Source of the DNA: Campylobacterota bacterium
GTDB taxonomy: Bacteria; Campylobacterota; Campylobacteria; Campylobacterales; Sulfurovaceae
DNA: 19,617 bases
Reading direction: 5' to 3'
NCBI GenBank assembly: GCA_015488875.1
Contig: WFMX01000018.1
Span: 1 to 19,617, forward strand
Part shown: piece after piece, positions 6,892 through 14,694 of the stretch
Numbering within the stretch: position 1 is the first letter of the stretch
Layout: every line of letters starts with the position of its first letter
The notes under the pieces: generated by a model
The model's database searches: none
What the model saw: only the letters and a program-made list of their open reading frames with translations
Told to the model about the DNA's origin: nothing
Made by a program: the position numbers and the translations under genes

Positions 6892-7606
6892 AACAGTAGC
6901 GTTGACTTCACTGCTAGTGGCTACAAGTCTCTATGCAGCAGAAGCAGCCAAAGCAGCAGAGCCAGCTAAAGATGCAGTAAAACTCGTAGATATCAATGCA
7001 AAAGTAACTGACGCTGATAGAATTGCCAAAGAGGACCTTGGCACAAAAAAAGAGGTAACAGAATCAACTTTAGGTCTTAGGAAGAGTGACATATACAAAG
7101 AAGGCAAAGATACGGCAGGTGTGAAGACAGATTATAGCCGTCCTGCACCTGGTACCTCTACTAAGTTTGAGAGAGCATACGAAAATGCACCACCTATGAT
7201 ACCTCATAGCGTGGACGGTCTCCTACCTATCACTAAGGGTAATAACCAATGTATAGGTTGTCACATGCCAGCAGAGGCAAAATCTATGGGCTTAGGTGCT
7301 ACACCAATCCCTCAGTCTCATATGACTGATTATAGACCTACTACAGTCTATAAAGATGGTGAGTTAGTAAAAGAGGGTAAGACAGTTGGTATGAACGGTG
7401 AACTTGGAAATGTGGGTGATATCAAATTGGCAAAGGTCAAAAAACTTGATCACCTCTACCAAGGTAGATTTAACTGTTCACAATGTCATGCACCACAGTC
7501 AAAAGGTGATACTGTAGTGGGCAATACATTTAAGGGTGAGTTCAAGAATAATGGTGAAAAGTCTAGCTCTAACTTGATAGATGTTATGAATGAAGGTGTC
7601 AAATAG
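6875..7606 (+). CDS. napB: Periplasmic diheme cytochrome c NapB (extended form)
   Basis: A small electron-carrier subunit that donates electrons to NapA in the periplasm. A Sec signal peptide (residues 1-21, hydrophobic TVALTSLLVATSLYA) is followed by an Ala/Lys/Glu-rich segment. Two c-type heme motifs are present: CIGCH (C126-C129-H130) and CSQCH (C201-C204-H205). H111 in IPHSVDG and H149 in QSHMTDYRP are likely distal heme ligands. The conserved NapB core (NAPPMIPHS onward) starts only near residue 104. At 243 residues the protein is much longer than the roughly 150-175 residues usual for NapB, because of residues about 22-100. AGGAGG at 6863-6868 supports the ATG start. The stop overlaps the napF GTG by one base. 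Confidence 0.93.
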   Translation: MKMLIKTVALTSLLVATSLYAAEAAKAAEPAKDAVKLVDINAKVTDADRIAKEDLGTKKEVTESTLGLRKSDIYKEGKDTAGVKTDYSRPAPGTSTKFERAYENAPPMIPHSVDGLLPITKGNNQCIGCHMPAEAKSMGLGATPIPQSHMTDYRPTTVYKDGELVKEGKTVGMNGELGNVGDIKLAKVKKLDHLYQGRFNCSQCHAPQSKGDTVVGNTFKGEFKNNGEKSSSNLIDVMNEGVK

Positions 7607-8148
7607 TGGCATCAAGACGCGAATTCTTCAATGCATTTCGCAAACCTGCTGACATAGTCAGTAGGCAAGTCTCCAAGGAGGAGCTGCTCGTCAGACCTCC
7701 TTATGGCTTGTCAGAGTCTCTTTTTCAGAGTGAGTGTCCTGCTTGTGATAGTCAAGCCTGTGTCGCTTCTTGTGAACAAAAGATTATTTTGATTCGTGCA
7801 GACAAAACCCCTATGCTCAATTTCTCAAAAACAGGGTGTACATTTTGTGATGAGTGTGCTATAGCGTGTCCATCTACTGTATTGGACTTGGAACACAAGG
7901 CAACGGCAGAGGATATAAATGCAAGGTTTCGCATATCTACTGAGGGGTGTGTAGCTCACAATGGAGTGATATGTTTCTCGTGTAAAGAGCCATGCATAGA
8001 TGATGCCATACTTTTCAACGGTATGTTCAACCCCGTCATAGATGAAGACAGATGCACAGGGTGTGGGTACTGTATGGCTAGATGCCCCACGCAAGCTATC
8101 AGCTATATAGCGACAAAGATAGCTACAATTGACAAGGAAGAGGAGTGA
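7606..8148 (+). CDS. napF: Ferredoxin-type accessory protein NapF
   Basis: A cytoplasmic Fe-S protein of the NapF family, thought to help load or activate the NapA Fe-S cluster before Tat export. The N-terminus SRREFFNAFRK (3-13) resembles a twin-arginine motif, but no hydrophobic stretch follows, so the protein should stay in the cytoplasm, as E. coli NapF does. Cysteine groups are C44-C47-C52-C56, C78-C81-C84-C88, C115-C123-C126-C130 and C150-C153-C156-C160, enough for four [4Fe-4S] clusters. The start is GTG, sharing one base with the napB stop (TAGTG), with AAGG at 7593-7596. The length of 180 residues is normal for the family. Confidence 0.92.
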   Translation: MASRREFFNAFRKPADIVSRQVSKEELLVRPPYGLSESLFQSECPACDSQACVASCEQKIILIRADKTPMLNFSKTGCTFCDECAIACPSTVLDLEHKATAEDINARFRISTEGCVAHNGVICFSCKEPCIDDAILFNGMFNPVIDEDRCTGCGYCMARCPTQAISYIATKIATIDKEEE

Positions 8149-8150
8149 TT

Positions 8151-8501
8151 ATGAGTATAGATGAGTTGAGGGGATCGTATCCTAAACTATTTGATAAGTT
8201 ACCAGAAGATACTACAGAGTTGAGATATATACTTGTGATAGATGAAAATTTTAACGATGTGGATTCTGATGAGTTTGATGCTATAGACCCTGAAGATTTC
8301 AACTATATGGTATATGTGACAGAGTTGCTTCAAGAGAAGATAGGCGAAGAGCTATATGAAAAACTAGCGATCACATATGAGGATGGTGGCATCTTTGAAG
8401 ATTGCTATGATGCTAGTGATGGACTCTTTGGTGTCATGACCAAAAAGAGTGAAGATGGTATCGCTAGAGCTTTTTTGGATGAGATAGAGAGAGTTCTTTG
8501 A
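8151..8501 (+). CDS. Unknown very acidic cytoplasmic protein inside the nap operon
   Basis: I do not recognise a family. The protein has 116 residues, of which about 32 are Asp/Glu against about 10 Lys/Arg, and has no signal peptide or membrane helix. It appears to be a mixed alpha/beta domain: an early helix (DELRGSYPKLFDKL), a strand (RYILVID), an acidic loop (DENFNDVDSDEFDAID), helices around residues 55-70, and a C-terminal helix. A single cysteine lies at residue 85. ATG 8151 is preferred because AGGAG (8141-8145) lies 5 nt upstream; an in-frame GTG at 8145 overlaps the napF stop. It ends by overlapping the napL TTG start. Being tightly coupled between napF and napL suggests a role in making or regulating the Nap enzyme, possibly as a chaperone; that is inference from position only. 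Confidence 0.8.
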   Translation: MSIDELRGSYPKLFDKLPEDTTELRYILVIDENFNDVDSDEFDAIDPEDFNYMVYVTELLQEKIGEELYEKLAITYEDGGIFEDCYDASDGLFGVMTKKSEDGIARAFLDEIERVL

Positions 8502-9553
8502 GTCGGACTATGAAAAATATAATGTTCATCATGCAAAACTCATCGGACACGATGGCTTCAGCCTCGTCAAATCTTGGAGCCAAGGTAACACTTCCTAGTT
8601 TTGCAAGAAATCTAATGCCTGTCTTTTTATTGTTTGTTTCGACACTCTATAGTGCGACCATATCGCCTACAAAAGAGTTGAATGCTAGTGGATATGTATA
8701 TGATATAGCAGTGGATGAAAAATACCTATATGCAGGCACAGGAGATGGTGAGCTACAAGTGTTTGACTACCGATCAAACGCTATAGTCGATACGATAAAA
8801 CTCCCAAAGATAAAAGACTTCATGGGTGATGAGATAGCTCCAAAAGTTTTCAGTGTGGATCATCTCAATGGCAAGTATCTATTGCTTAGCGAAGCCAAAT
8901 CAGGATATAGGGAGCTATATATTCATGAAGGCAATAGCACAACAAAGATAATCTCTCTCGAAGATAAACAGACACTAGCTAAGGCAAAATTTGTAGATGA
9001 TGATCATCTGTTTTTGGCAGATTTGGGCAATGATGTGATGCTCTATAGCTTGAAAGAGAAAAAAGAGTTATATAAATTTCAGATAAGCCAATCAAAGTTT
9101 TCTGATTTTGCCCTCAATGAAGATAAAAGTATGGTTGCCCTAGGATGCGAGAGTGGAGATATATCTATAGTTGATATAAAAAAAGGTGAGATAGTTCAAG
9201 TCTTGAAGGGGCAAAACCTAGACAACACATATAGGGTAGCATTCAGAAACAATATAGTGACAGGTGCAGGTCAAGATAGGCGAGCCTCTTACTATACACT
9301 ACCCAAAGGCGATGGTGGATATTTTAAAGGTTCATTTCTTATATATGCTACAGCACTCAGCCCTAGCGGAAGATATGCGGCCTATGCCATAGATGAAGAT
9401 AATGATATAGCCATATATGATCTCTCCACTCATAGTCGCATAGCACTACTTAAGGGGCAAAAGAGTACACTAAATACCATAGTTTTTTTGGACGAAAAGA
9501 TACTTTTTTCCGCTAGTAGTGACCCAAAGATAATGATGTGGAAATTGCCATAA
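8498..9553 (+). CDS. napL: NapL-type beta-propeller protein
   Basis: A WD40/YVTN-like beta-propeller matching NapL of the epsilonproteobacterial nap operon by position and type. Repeated blade endings are visible, such as GDGELQVFDYRS, SGDISIVDIKKGEIVQVLKG, NDIAIYDLSTHSRIALLKG and the final SASSDPKIMMWKLP. NapL's role is not firmly known; it is thought to be periplasmic and to support Nap maturation. A signal-peptide core (LMPVFLLFVSTLYSA) begins only at residue 39, after an odd Ser/Met-rich lead. The TTG at 8498 overlaps the preceding stop by 4 nt and has GAGAG upstream. ATG 8510 or ATG 8615 are alternatives; 8615 would give a conventional signal peptide but has no good ribosome site. Confidence 0.85.
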   Translation: MSRTMKNIMFIMQNSSDTMASASSNLGAKVTLPSFARNLMPVFLLFVSTLYSATISPTKELNASGYVYDIAVDEKYLYAGTGDGELQVFDYRSNAIVDTIKLPKIKDFMGDEIAPKVFSVDHLNGKYLLLSEAKSGYRELYIHEGNSTTKIISLEDKQTLAKAKFVDDDHLFLADLGNDVMLYSLKEKKELYKFQISQSKFSDFALNEDKSMVALGCESGDISIVDIKKGEIVQVLKGQNLDNTYRVAFRNNIVTGAGQDRRASYYTLPKGDGGYFKGSFLIYATALSPSGRYAAYAIDEDNDIAIYDLSTHSRIALLKGQKSTLNTIVFLDEKILFSASSDPKIMMWKLP

Positions 9554-9576
9554 AAATATAAATACAAAGGATAGAG

Positions 9577-9927
9577 ATGAATATATCAAGCATAGTAGTA
9601 CAGTGCAAACAAGAGAATTATGATGAGGTCAAAAAGTCACTTGAAGAGAGTGAAATTTGTGATTATCACTTCGGTGAGCAATCCACAGGCAAGATCATCA
9701 TCACGATAGAGGGCAAAGATGTAGAAGAGGATATGTATAGACTCTCAGTGGTACAAGCAATGCCAAATATACTAGCTGCCGACATGATGCAGACATATCA
9801 AGAGGATCAGCTAGATGAAGAGATCAAGAAGCTTGAAGCTGCTGATTCGGTGCCAAATGTACTAAGTGATGATAGTATCAATTTTAAAGATATCGTATAT
9901 AATGGCGATCTCAAAAAAAAGTATTAG
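9577..9927 (+). CDS. napD: NapA-specific chaperone NapD
   Basis: A cytoplasmic chaperone that binds the NapA twin-arginine signal peptide and holds back export until cofactors are loaded. The start MNISSIVVQC fits the NapD ferredoxin-like beta-alpha-beta fold: a strand, then a helix (ENYDEVKKSLEES), a strand ending at GKIIITIEG, a helix (EEDMYRLSVVQAMPNI) and the strand LAADMMQTYQED. Residues 1-80 cover the family domain; an acidic tail of about 35 residues extends it to 116. AAAGGA at 9566-9571 gives 5-nt spacing to the ATG. It follows napL by 23 nt and precedes a small unknown gene by 16 nt, so it is still in the operon. Confidence 0.9.
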   Translation: MNISSIVVQCKQENYDEVKKSLEESEICDYHFGEQSTGKIIITIEGKDVEEDMYRLSVVQAMPNILAADMMQTYQEDQLDEEIKKLEAADSVPNVLSDDSINFKDIVYNGDLKKKY

Positions 9928-9943
9928 AGTATAAGGATATTAG

Positions 9944-10264
9944 ATGGCAGCAGTCATAGAGTCAACTATAAAGAGTAATCCTCTAGGCAGATGGTATATA
10001 GAGATAAGCGATACTATGAAAGAGGATAGTATGGAGATATGTTTGGATATATATGAGTATGCAGACAAGATAGAGAAGATGGGTGCAGAGTATGGTGGTG
10101 TGGCAGAGGTGATGTGGTCTAGCGAGGATAATGTCACCCCACAGCAGATAAATGAAGTGCGTCAACAAATCATGCAGTATGAAGCAGAAGAGGCAGCCAG
10201 AAAAGAGGCAGAGAACAATGCGTCACCAACACATCAAGAAGATGGAACTCCCAATTTTCAATGA
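9944..10264 (+). CDS. Unknown small soluble protein after napD
   Basis: I do not recognise a family. The protein has 106 residues and no export signal. Residues 1-65 look like a compact alpha/beta domain (SNPLGRWYIEISD, a helix SMEICLDIYEYADKIEKM, then GGVAEVMWSSED). Residues 66-90 are a charged helix (PQQINEVRQQIMQYEAEEAA), and the tail is polar and probably disordered. AAGGA at 9933-9937 supports the ATG with 6-nt spacing. It lies 16 nt after napD and overlaps the next gene by 4 nt (ATGA), so it is co-transcribed with nap. A nap-related accessory role is inference from position. Confidence 0.75.
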   Translation: MAAVIESTIKSNPLGRWYIEISDTMKEDSMEICLDIYEYADKIEKMGAEYGGVAEVMWSSEDNVTPQQINEVRQQIMQYEAEEAARKEAENNASPTHQEDGTPNFQ

Positions 10265-10494
10265 AAAAAATAGCTAAAGAGATATACGGAGTAGGTATAC
10301 TATTTTTCTACTATATGAAGTATATCATTCTCGTTGGCTGGCCTATACTCCTATATGGTTTGGAGTATAGACCAAATTATATCATGAATATATTGTGGCT
10401 ATTTTGTTTAGCATTAATGCTAAAAGATATGATATTCAAGTTTGTCTTGAAGAGAAGTCATTGCGACGGTTGGGATAACGGACGCAAGCAATAG
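10261..10494 (+). CDS. Small two-helix membrane protein at the end of the nap operon
   Basis: A 77-residue protein with two predicted membrane helices (about residues 9-34 and 41-62) and a basic, polar C-terminal tail, KRSHCDGWDNGRKQ. Its start overlaps the stop of the preceding gene (ATGA), so translation is probably coupled; no strong ribosome site of its own is visible. From memory, nap operons of Campylobacter relatives also end with a gene for a small hydrophobic protein, which this may match. The function is unknown. C66 and H65 in the tail, next to the membrane, are possible metal or thiol sites. It is the last plus-strand gene. Confidence 0.7.
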   Translation: MKKIAKEIYGVGILFFYYMKYIILVGWPILLYGLEYRPNYIMNILWLFCLALMLKDMIFKFVLKRSHCDGWDNGRKQ

Positions 10495-10582
10495 AGCGAC
10501 CCATCGTCTGCTCAATGCACAAATTGATGCAGTCTCTCCTTGTTGTATATGTTAATATCTGATGTTACGCACTCCATCGAAA

Positions 10583-10600
10583 GTGGTGCTTTAGCTCCAC
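10583..10600. other. Weak hairpin in the convergent intergenic region
   Basis: GTGGTGC (10583-10589) and GCTCCAC (10594-10600) pair with one T-T mismatch around a 4-nt loop. No U-run follows on the plus strand. It may add to termination after the nap operon or after recQ, but it is weaker than the hairpin at 10619-10646. Confidence 0.3.
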
Positions 10601-10618
10601 CAAAATATAAATAGATTG

Positions 10619-10646
10619 CATAAAAGAGATGAACTACTCTTTTATG
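10619..10646. terminator. Probable bidirectional terminator between nap and recQ
   Basis: CATAAAAGAG (10619-10628) and CTCTTTTATG (10637-10646) form a perfect 10-bp inverted repeat with an 8-nt loop. It lies 15 bp beyond the recQ stop and about 125 bp after the last plus-strand gene. Because each strand's 3' arm contains TTTT, it could work in both directions, although the stem is A/T-rich and no long U-run follows. Confidence 0.55.
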
Positions 10647-10660
10647 ATGTAAAACCAAGG

Positions 10661-12451
10661 CTATCGAGCTATCTCCGATATCAAAGCTAAAAACTTTGCA
10701 CCATATCTCTCATATTTGACCTCTCCTATGCCATGAACCATAAGCATATCCTCTTTTGTTTTGGGTAGCTTGATGGTCAACTCTTTGAGGGTTTTGTCTG
10801 AAAATACTATATATGGTGGGATGTTATTGGCTTGGGCTATCTCTGTTCTGAGTGATTTGAGCTTTTCAAATATCTCCTGATCATAATCGTCTGAGAAGCT
10901 ATCTGCTATCTTTTTGATGATAGATTTTTTGACCGTGAGTCTATCTTCTCGCAGATCTACCTCTTGTACTCCTCTGATGATCTCAGCACCAAACTCACTC
11001 AATTTATAGACTTTGAACTCACCTATCTCTACCGCTCCCAACTCCAGCAACCTATCTGCTATAGTGAGCCATTGTGCCTTGGAGTATTCGTCACCTATGC
11101 CATATACCGAGAGCTTGTCATGATGGTTTTCTAGTACTCTCTTCTCTCTGCTTCCTCTGAGGACATCTACTACATAGTGCAGTCCAAACTTTTGACTAGT
11201 TCTATATATGGCAGAGAGCAGCTTGCGTGAGGCTGTTGTGATATCTATCCGCTTTATATCTGGCTCTAGGCAGTTGTCACACTTGTCCATGCAACGATCA
11301 ATATCATCATCGAAATATTTAGCTATGGTCTGATGACGGCACTCTTCGCCATTGGCAAATCTTACTATACTGTCTAGCTTATTGTATACATGTTGCTTGT
11401 AGGGTGTATCTGGCAAATCATCTATGAAAAACTTCTGCTGTACTATATCTTGGGCAGAAAAGAGTAATAGTGTCTCTGCTTCTAGCCCATCTCTACCAGA
11501 TCTACCTATCTCTTGGTAGAAATTTTCTAATGTCTTGGGCATACTCATATGGACTACAAATCTGATATTGCTCTTGTCTATACCCATACCAAATGCGATG
11601 GTAGCTACCACTATAGAGATGCGGTCAGATACGAAGTCGGCATAAGTGCTATTTTTGACCTCTGTGGGCATGCCTGCATGATAGGGTTTTGCATCTATCC
11701 CTTTCGTCTGCAAAAATTGGGCTATAGCTTCTGTAGATTTGCGTGAGAGTGTATATATGATACCTGCATCACCTCTATGTGATTTGAGAAACTCTAGCAA
11801 CTGCAATCTACCATCTTTTATACGGTGTTGTGCTTTTATGGTGAGATTGGAGCGAAATAGTGAGCCTCTGACTCTCAGGGGATTGTCTAGCTTTAGTTGA
11901 TTTGCTATATCTCTCTCTACACTATTGGTAGCAGTGGCTGTAAATGCAGCTATGGGTATATCAGGAAACTGCTCTTTGAGTAGAGATAGCTCTCTGTAAT
12001 TTTCACGAAACTCATGTCCCCACTCACTCACACAGTGAGCCTCATCTACCACAAAAAAGTTGATATTGATATAGTGTAGCATTGATATGAAGTAACTATT
12101 TGTCAATCTCTCTGGAGCTACATATAGTAGCTTTATCATCCCTTTTTTGAGCCTCTTTTCTATCTGATCTGACTCCTCATGTGTCTGCATAGAGCTCAAC
12201 ATAGCAGCAGATATACTATTGGCCTGTAGTGCGACTACTTGATCATGCATGAGTGCAAGTAGCGGTGATACTACTACCGTGACACCACCCATCATGAGTG
12301 ATGGAAGCTGATAGCACAATGATTTACCACCACCCGTAGGTAGTATCATGAGTATATCTTTTAAGTCTAGTATGGCATCTACTACCTCTTCTTGTAGAGG
12401 TCGGAAGCTCTTGTGACCAAAATACTCTTCTAATAGTTCAAACTTTTTCAT
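10661..12451 (-). CDS. recQ: ATP-dependent DNA helicase RecQ
   Basis: A 3'-5' superfamily 2 DNA helicase for recombination and stalled-fork repair. It has the Q motif region (FRPLQEEVV, 16-24), Walker A TGGGKS (39-44), the DEAH box (136-139) with the aromatic-rich loop HCVSEWGHEFRENY, motif III TATAT (171-175), and motif VI QEIGRSGRDG (313-322). The zinc ligands are C371, C387, C391 and C394. A winged helix follows (about 400-500), then one HRDC domain (about 522-592, with MVHGIGEVKYERYG). At 596 residues it is a full-length RecQ. The ATG start lacks a strong ribosome site; AAGAGA is about 13 nt upstream. It lies 58 bp downstream of ppk and ends at the convergent junction with the nap operon. 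Confidence 0.97.
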   Translation of the reverse strand: MKKFELLEEYFGHKSFRPLQEEVVDAILDLKDILMILPTGGGKSLCYQLPSLMMGGVTVVVSPLLALMHDQVVALQANSISAAMLSSMQTHEESDQIEKRLKKGMIKLLYVAPERLTNSYFISMLHYININFFVVDEAHCVSEWGHEFRENYRELSLLKEQFPDIPIAAFTATATNSVERDIANQLKLDNPLRVRGSLFRSNLTIKAQHRIKDGRLQLLEFLKSHRGDAGIIYTLSRKSTEAIAQFLQTKGIDAKPYHAGMPTEVKNSTYADFVSDRISIVVATIAFGMGIDKSNIRFVVHMSMPKTLENFYQEIGRSGRDGLEAETLLLFSAQDIVQQKFFIDDLPDTPYKQHVYNKLDSIVRFANGEECRHQTIAKYFDDDIDRCMDKCDNCLEPDIKRIDITTASRKLLSAIYRTSQKFGLHYVVDVLRGSREKRVLENHHDKLSVYGIGDEYSKAQWLTIADRLLELGAVEIGEFKVYKLSEFGAEIIRGVQEVDLREDRLTVKKSIIKKIADSFSDDYDQEIFEKLKSLRTEIAQANNIPPYIVFSDKTLKELTIKLPKTKEDMLMVHGIGEVKYERYGAKFLALISEIAR

Positions 12452-12509
12452 AATAAAATAATATCTCTTTATCTATAGTGTGTGAATTTTTATAACATAT
12501 TGCAATCTT

Positions 12510-14594
12510 TTAGCTATCTTTCAAGAGTCTAGTAGCCAATTTCGCTACATAGTCTGGTGTCTCTTTGCGTGTTTTGTCGTATAGTTTGGTGACATAGTTT
12601 TCTAGCACTTTGTGGCTATTGATCTTTTTGCTACCCGATGGCACTTTGATGTATCTACCATCTGAGCCTAGCTCCCATCTTAGCTGATTGTCTTTGAGCT
12701 GTAGTAGCAGTATCTGCTCTGCTCGTCTTGCTAAGTTTTTCTCTAGTATGGGTGTCATGAGTTCTACTCTTCGGACTAGGTTTCTAGGCATCAGATCGGC
12801 ACTAGAGATGTAGCAGCCTATCTTGTCATGCTTGAAGTAATATATTCGTGGATGCTCTAGATATTTGCCTATGATGGAGTGAACTTTGATATTTTCGCTC
12901 ACCCCCTCTACCTGTGGCTTTAGACAACATATACCTCTGATGATGAGGTCTATTTGTGTACCTTCATTTGATGCCTTATAGAGTGCTTTTATGATGTGTG
13001 GATCCACTAAGGAGTTGGATTTGAGTATGATATGCCCATCTTTGCCATGTGTTGATTCGCTCTTTATCATCTCTAGTAGTTTTGGCTTGATCATAGCTGG
13101 AGACATATATAACGCCTCTAGCTCTGTATGAGTAGAGAATCCTGTGAGAAAGTGGAAAAACCTAGTGGCATCATCATTTAGTAGTACTTTTGTGGTGAAG
13201 TAGCTCATATCTGTATATATCTTGGCCGTACTAGGGTTGTAGTTGCCTGTCGCTAAGTGTAAATAGCTCTGAAACTTCTTGCCCTCTCTCCTGATGACCT
13301 GTGCTATCTTGGCGTGTACCTTTAGCCCTGGTATGCCATACACGACATGAGCCCCTGCATCTTCTAGGGATTTTGCCCATACTAAGTTGTTCTCCTCATC
13401 AAATCTAGCTTTTAGCTCCACAAGCACAGTCACCTGCTTGCCATCCCTCACCGCTTCTATGAGTGATTTGATGATAGGTGATTTGGGTCCTGCCCTATAG
13501 AGTGTCATTCTGATAGCTATGGTATCTGGATCTTTTGCTGCTTGCTTGATGAACTTTACTACAGGATCGAAGCTATCAAATGGGTGATAGAGTAGTATAT
13601 CTTGTTTCTTCATGGCTACAAATATATCTTCATGATTGAGAGGTGGTAGCGTCTTTGGTGTAAATGTAGGCAGGATAAGGTGGGATAGTGCCTTGTCTCC
13701 TACCACTTGCCAAAAACATCCCATATTTAGTGGTACTCCTACATATTGATATATGTCGTTATATTTGAGCTTGATGTGTAGATTGAGGAAGTTGACTAGA
13801 TCTTCATCTGCATCATCCATCAGCTCTAGCCTCACTAGCGAGCCTTTGTTTCTAGCCCTCAGACCCTCTTCTAATATCTCTAGGAAATCATCAGCCTCCT
13901 CCTCTTCGATGGCTATGTCTGCATTGCGTGTCACCCTAAATGGTGTAGAGGCTATCACTCTAAAACCTGGGAAGAGATCCTTAATATAATTTTTGACCAC
14001 ACTCTCTATGGGTATAAATATATGCTCTACTTGTATAAATCTAGGCAGTATCCGTGGTATTCTGATCAGTCCATGTTTGATGTTTTTGGCATTGTCCACG
14101 AGTGTGAGTGCAAGTCCGAAACTCAGGTTGTTTAGGTGCGGGAAAGGGTGCTTTGAATCTACTGCTATTGGTATGATGACAGGGTAGATTTGTTCAAAAA
14201 ATATAGCTTTCACTATCTCTTTTTGTTCACTGCTTAGGGCTTTGTGCGATTTGATAGATACCCCATGCATCTCAAGCATCACCAAGATATCTCTATAACA
14301 CTCCTCTACTACCTTTTGTTCTCTATGTAGATATTCGCGTATCTCTGCCAATTGCTCTTTGGGGGTAAGCTTGTCTGCCCCTGTCTCTTGTACTCTAGCG
14401 GCATATAGTGATTTGAGTCCAGCCACTCTTATCATATAAAACTCATCAAGATTTGTACCATATATAGCTAAAAATTTCAGCCTCTCTAGAGGTGGTAGGT
14501 TTTCATCTTGTGCCTGAGCTAGAACACGAGTATTGAACTCTAGCCAAGATAACTCTCTGTTAAAGTATAGTTGTGGTGAGTTGAGATCAGTCAT
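12510..14594 (-). CDS. ppk1: Polyphosphate kinase PPK1
   Basis: Reversibly transfers the terminal phosphate of ATP to polyphosphate. The N-terminal domain opens with YFNRELSWLEFNTRVL (10-25) and TNLDEFYMIRVAGL (47-60). The catalytic core has the HPFDSFDPVV stretch (337-346), MTLYRAG (363-369), and KVHAKI with the expected autophosphorylated histidine H427. It continues with HLATGNYN (446-453), HPRIYYF with a second conserved histidine (H581), and SSADLMPRNLVRRVEL (597-612). At 694 residues it is complete. GAGG at 14600-14603 lies 5 nt before the ATG. Polyphosphate supports stress survival and energy storage, which suits a habitat with changing electron acceptors, but nothing here ties the gene to nap. 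Confidence 0.97.
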   Translation of the reverse strand: MTDLNSPQLYFNRELSWLEFNTRVLAQAQDENLPPLERLKFLAIYGTNLDEFYMIRVAGLKSLYAARVQETGADKLTPKEQLAEIREYLHREQKVVEECYRDILVMLEMHGVSIKSHKALSSEQKEIVKAIFFEQIYPVIIPIAVDSKHPFPHLNNLSFGLALTLVDNAKNIKHGLIRIPRILPRFIQVEHIFIPIESVVKNYIKDLFPGFRVIASTPFRVTRNADIAIEEEEADDFLEILEEGLRARNKGSLVRLELMDDADEDLVNFLNLHIKLKYNDIYQYVGVPLNMGCFWQVVGDKALSHLILPTFTPKTLPPLNHEDIFVAMKKQDILLYHPFDSFDPVVKFIKQAAKDPDTIAIRMTLYRAGPKSPIIKSLIEAVRDGKQVTVLVELKARFDEENNLVWAKSLEDAGAHVVYGIPGLKVHAKIAQVIRREGKKFQSYLHLATGNYNPSTAKIYTDMSYFTTKVLLNDDATRFFHFLTGFSTHTELEALYMSPAMIKPKLLEMIKSESTHGKDGHIILKSNSLVDPHIIKALYKASNEGTQIDLIIRGICCLKPQVEGVSENIKVHSIIGKYLEHPRIYYFKHDKIGCYISSADLMPRNLVRRVELMTPILEKNLARRAEQILLLQLKDNQLRWELGSDGRYIKVPSGSKKINSHKVLENYVTKLYDKTRKETPDYVAKLATRLLKDS

Positions 14595-14616
14595 GGTCGC
14601 CTCTTAGTTTTTCACA

Positions 14617-14622
14617 ATTATA
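14617..14622 (-). promoter_or_regulatory. Likely -10 element of ppk1
   Basis: Read on the minus strand, TATAAT (14622 down to 14617) lies 22 nt before the ppk1 ATG, giving a short leader. The -35 position holds only a weak match. No other strong element is visible in the roughly 100-bp gap between the metallophosphoesterase gene and ppk1, and there is no clear terminator. Confidence 0.5.
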
Positions 14623-14694
14623 TCAGATTTATCGTATCAGCTACCCTATAGAGAGCAATAGAATGGAGTATATGTTTATGATTTTTTGCCTAAT

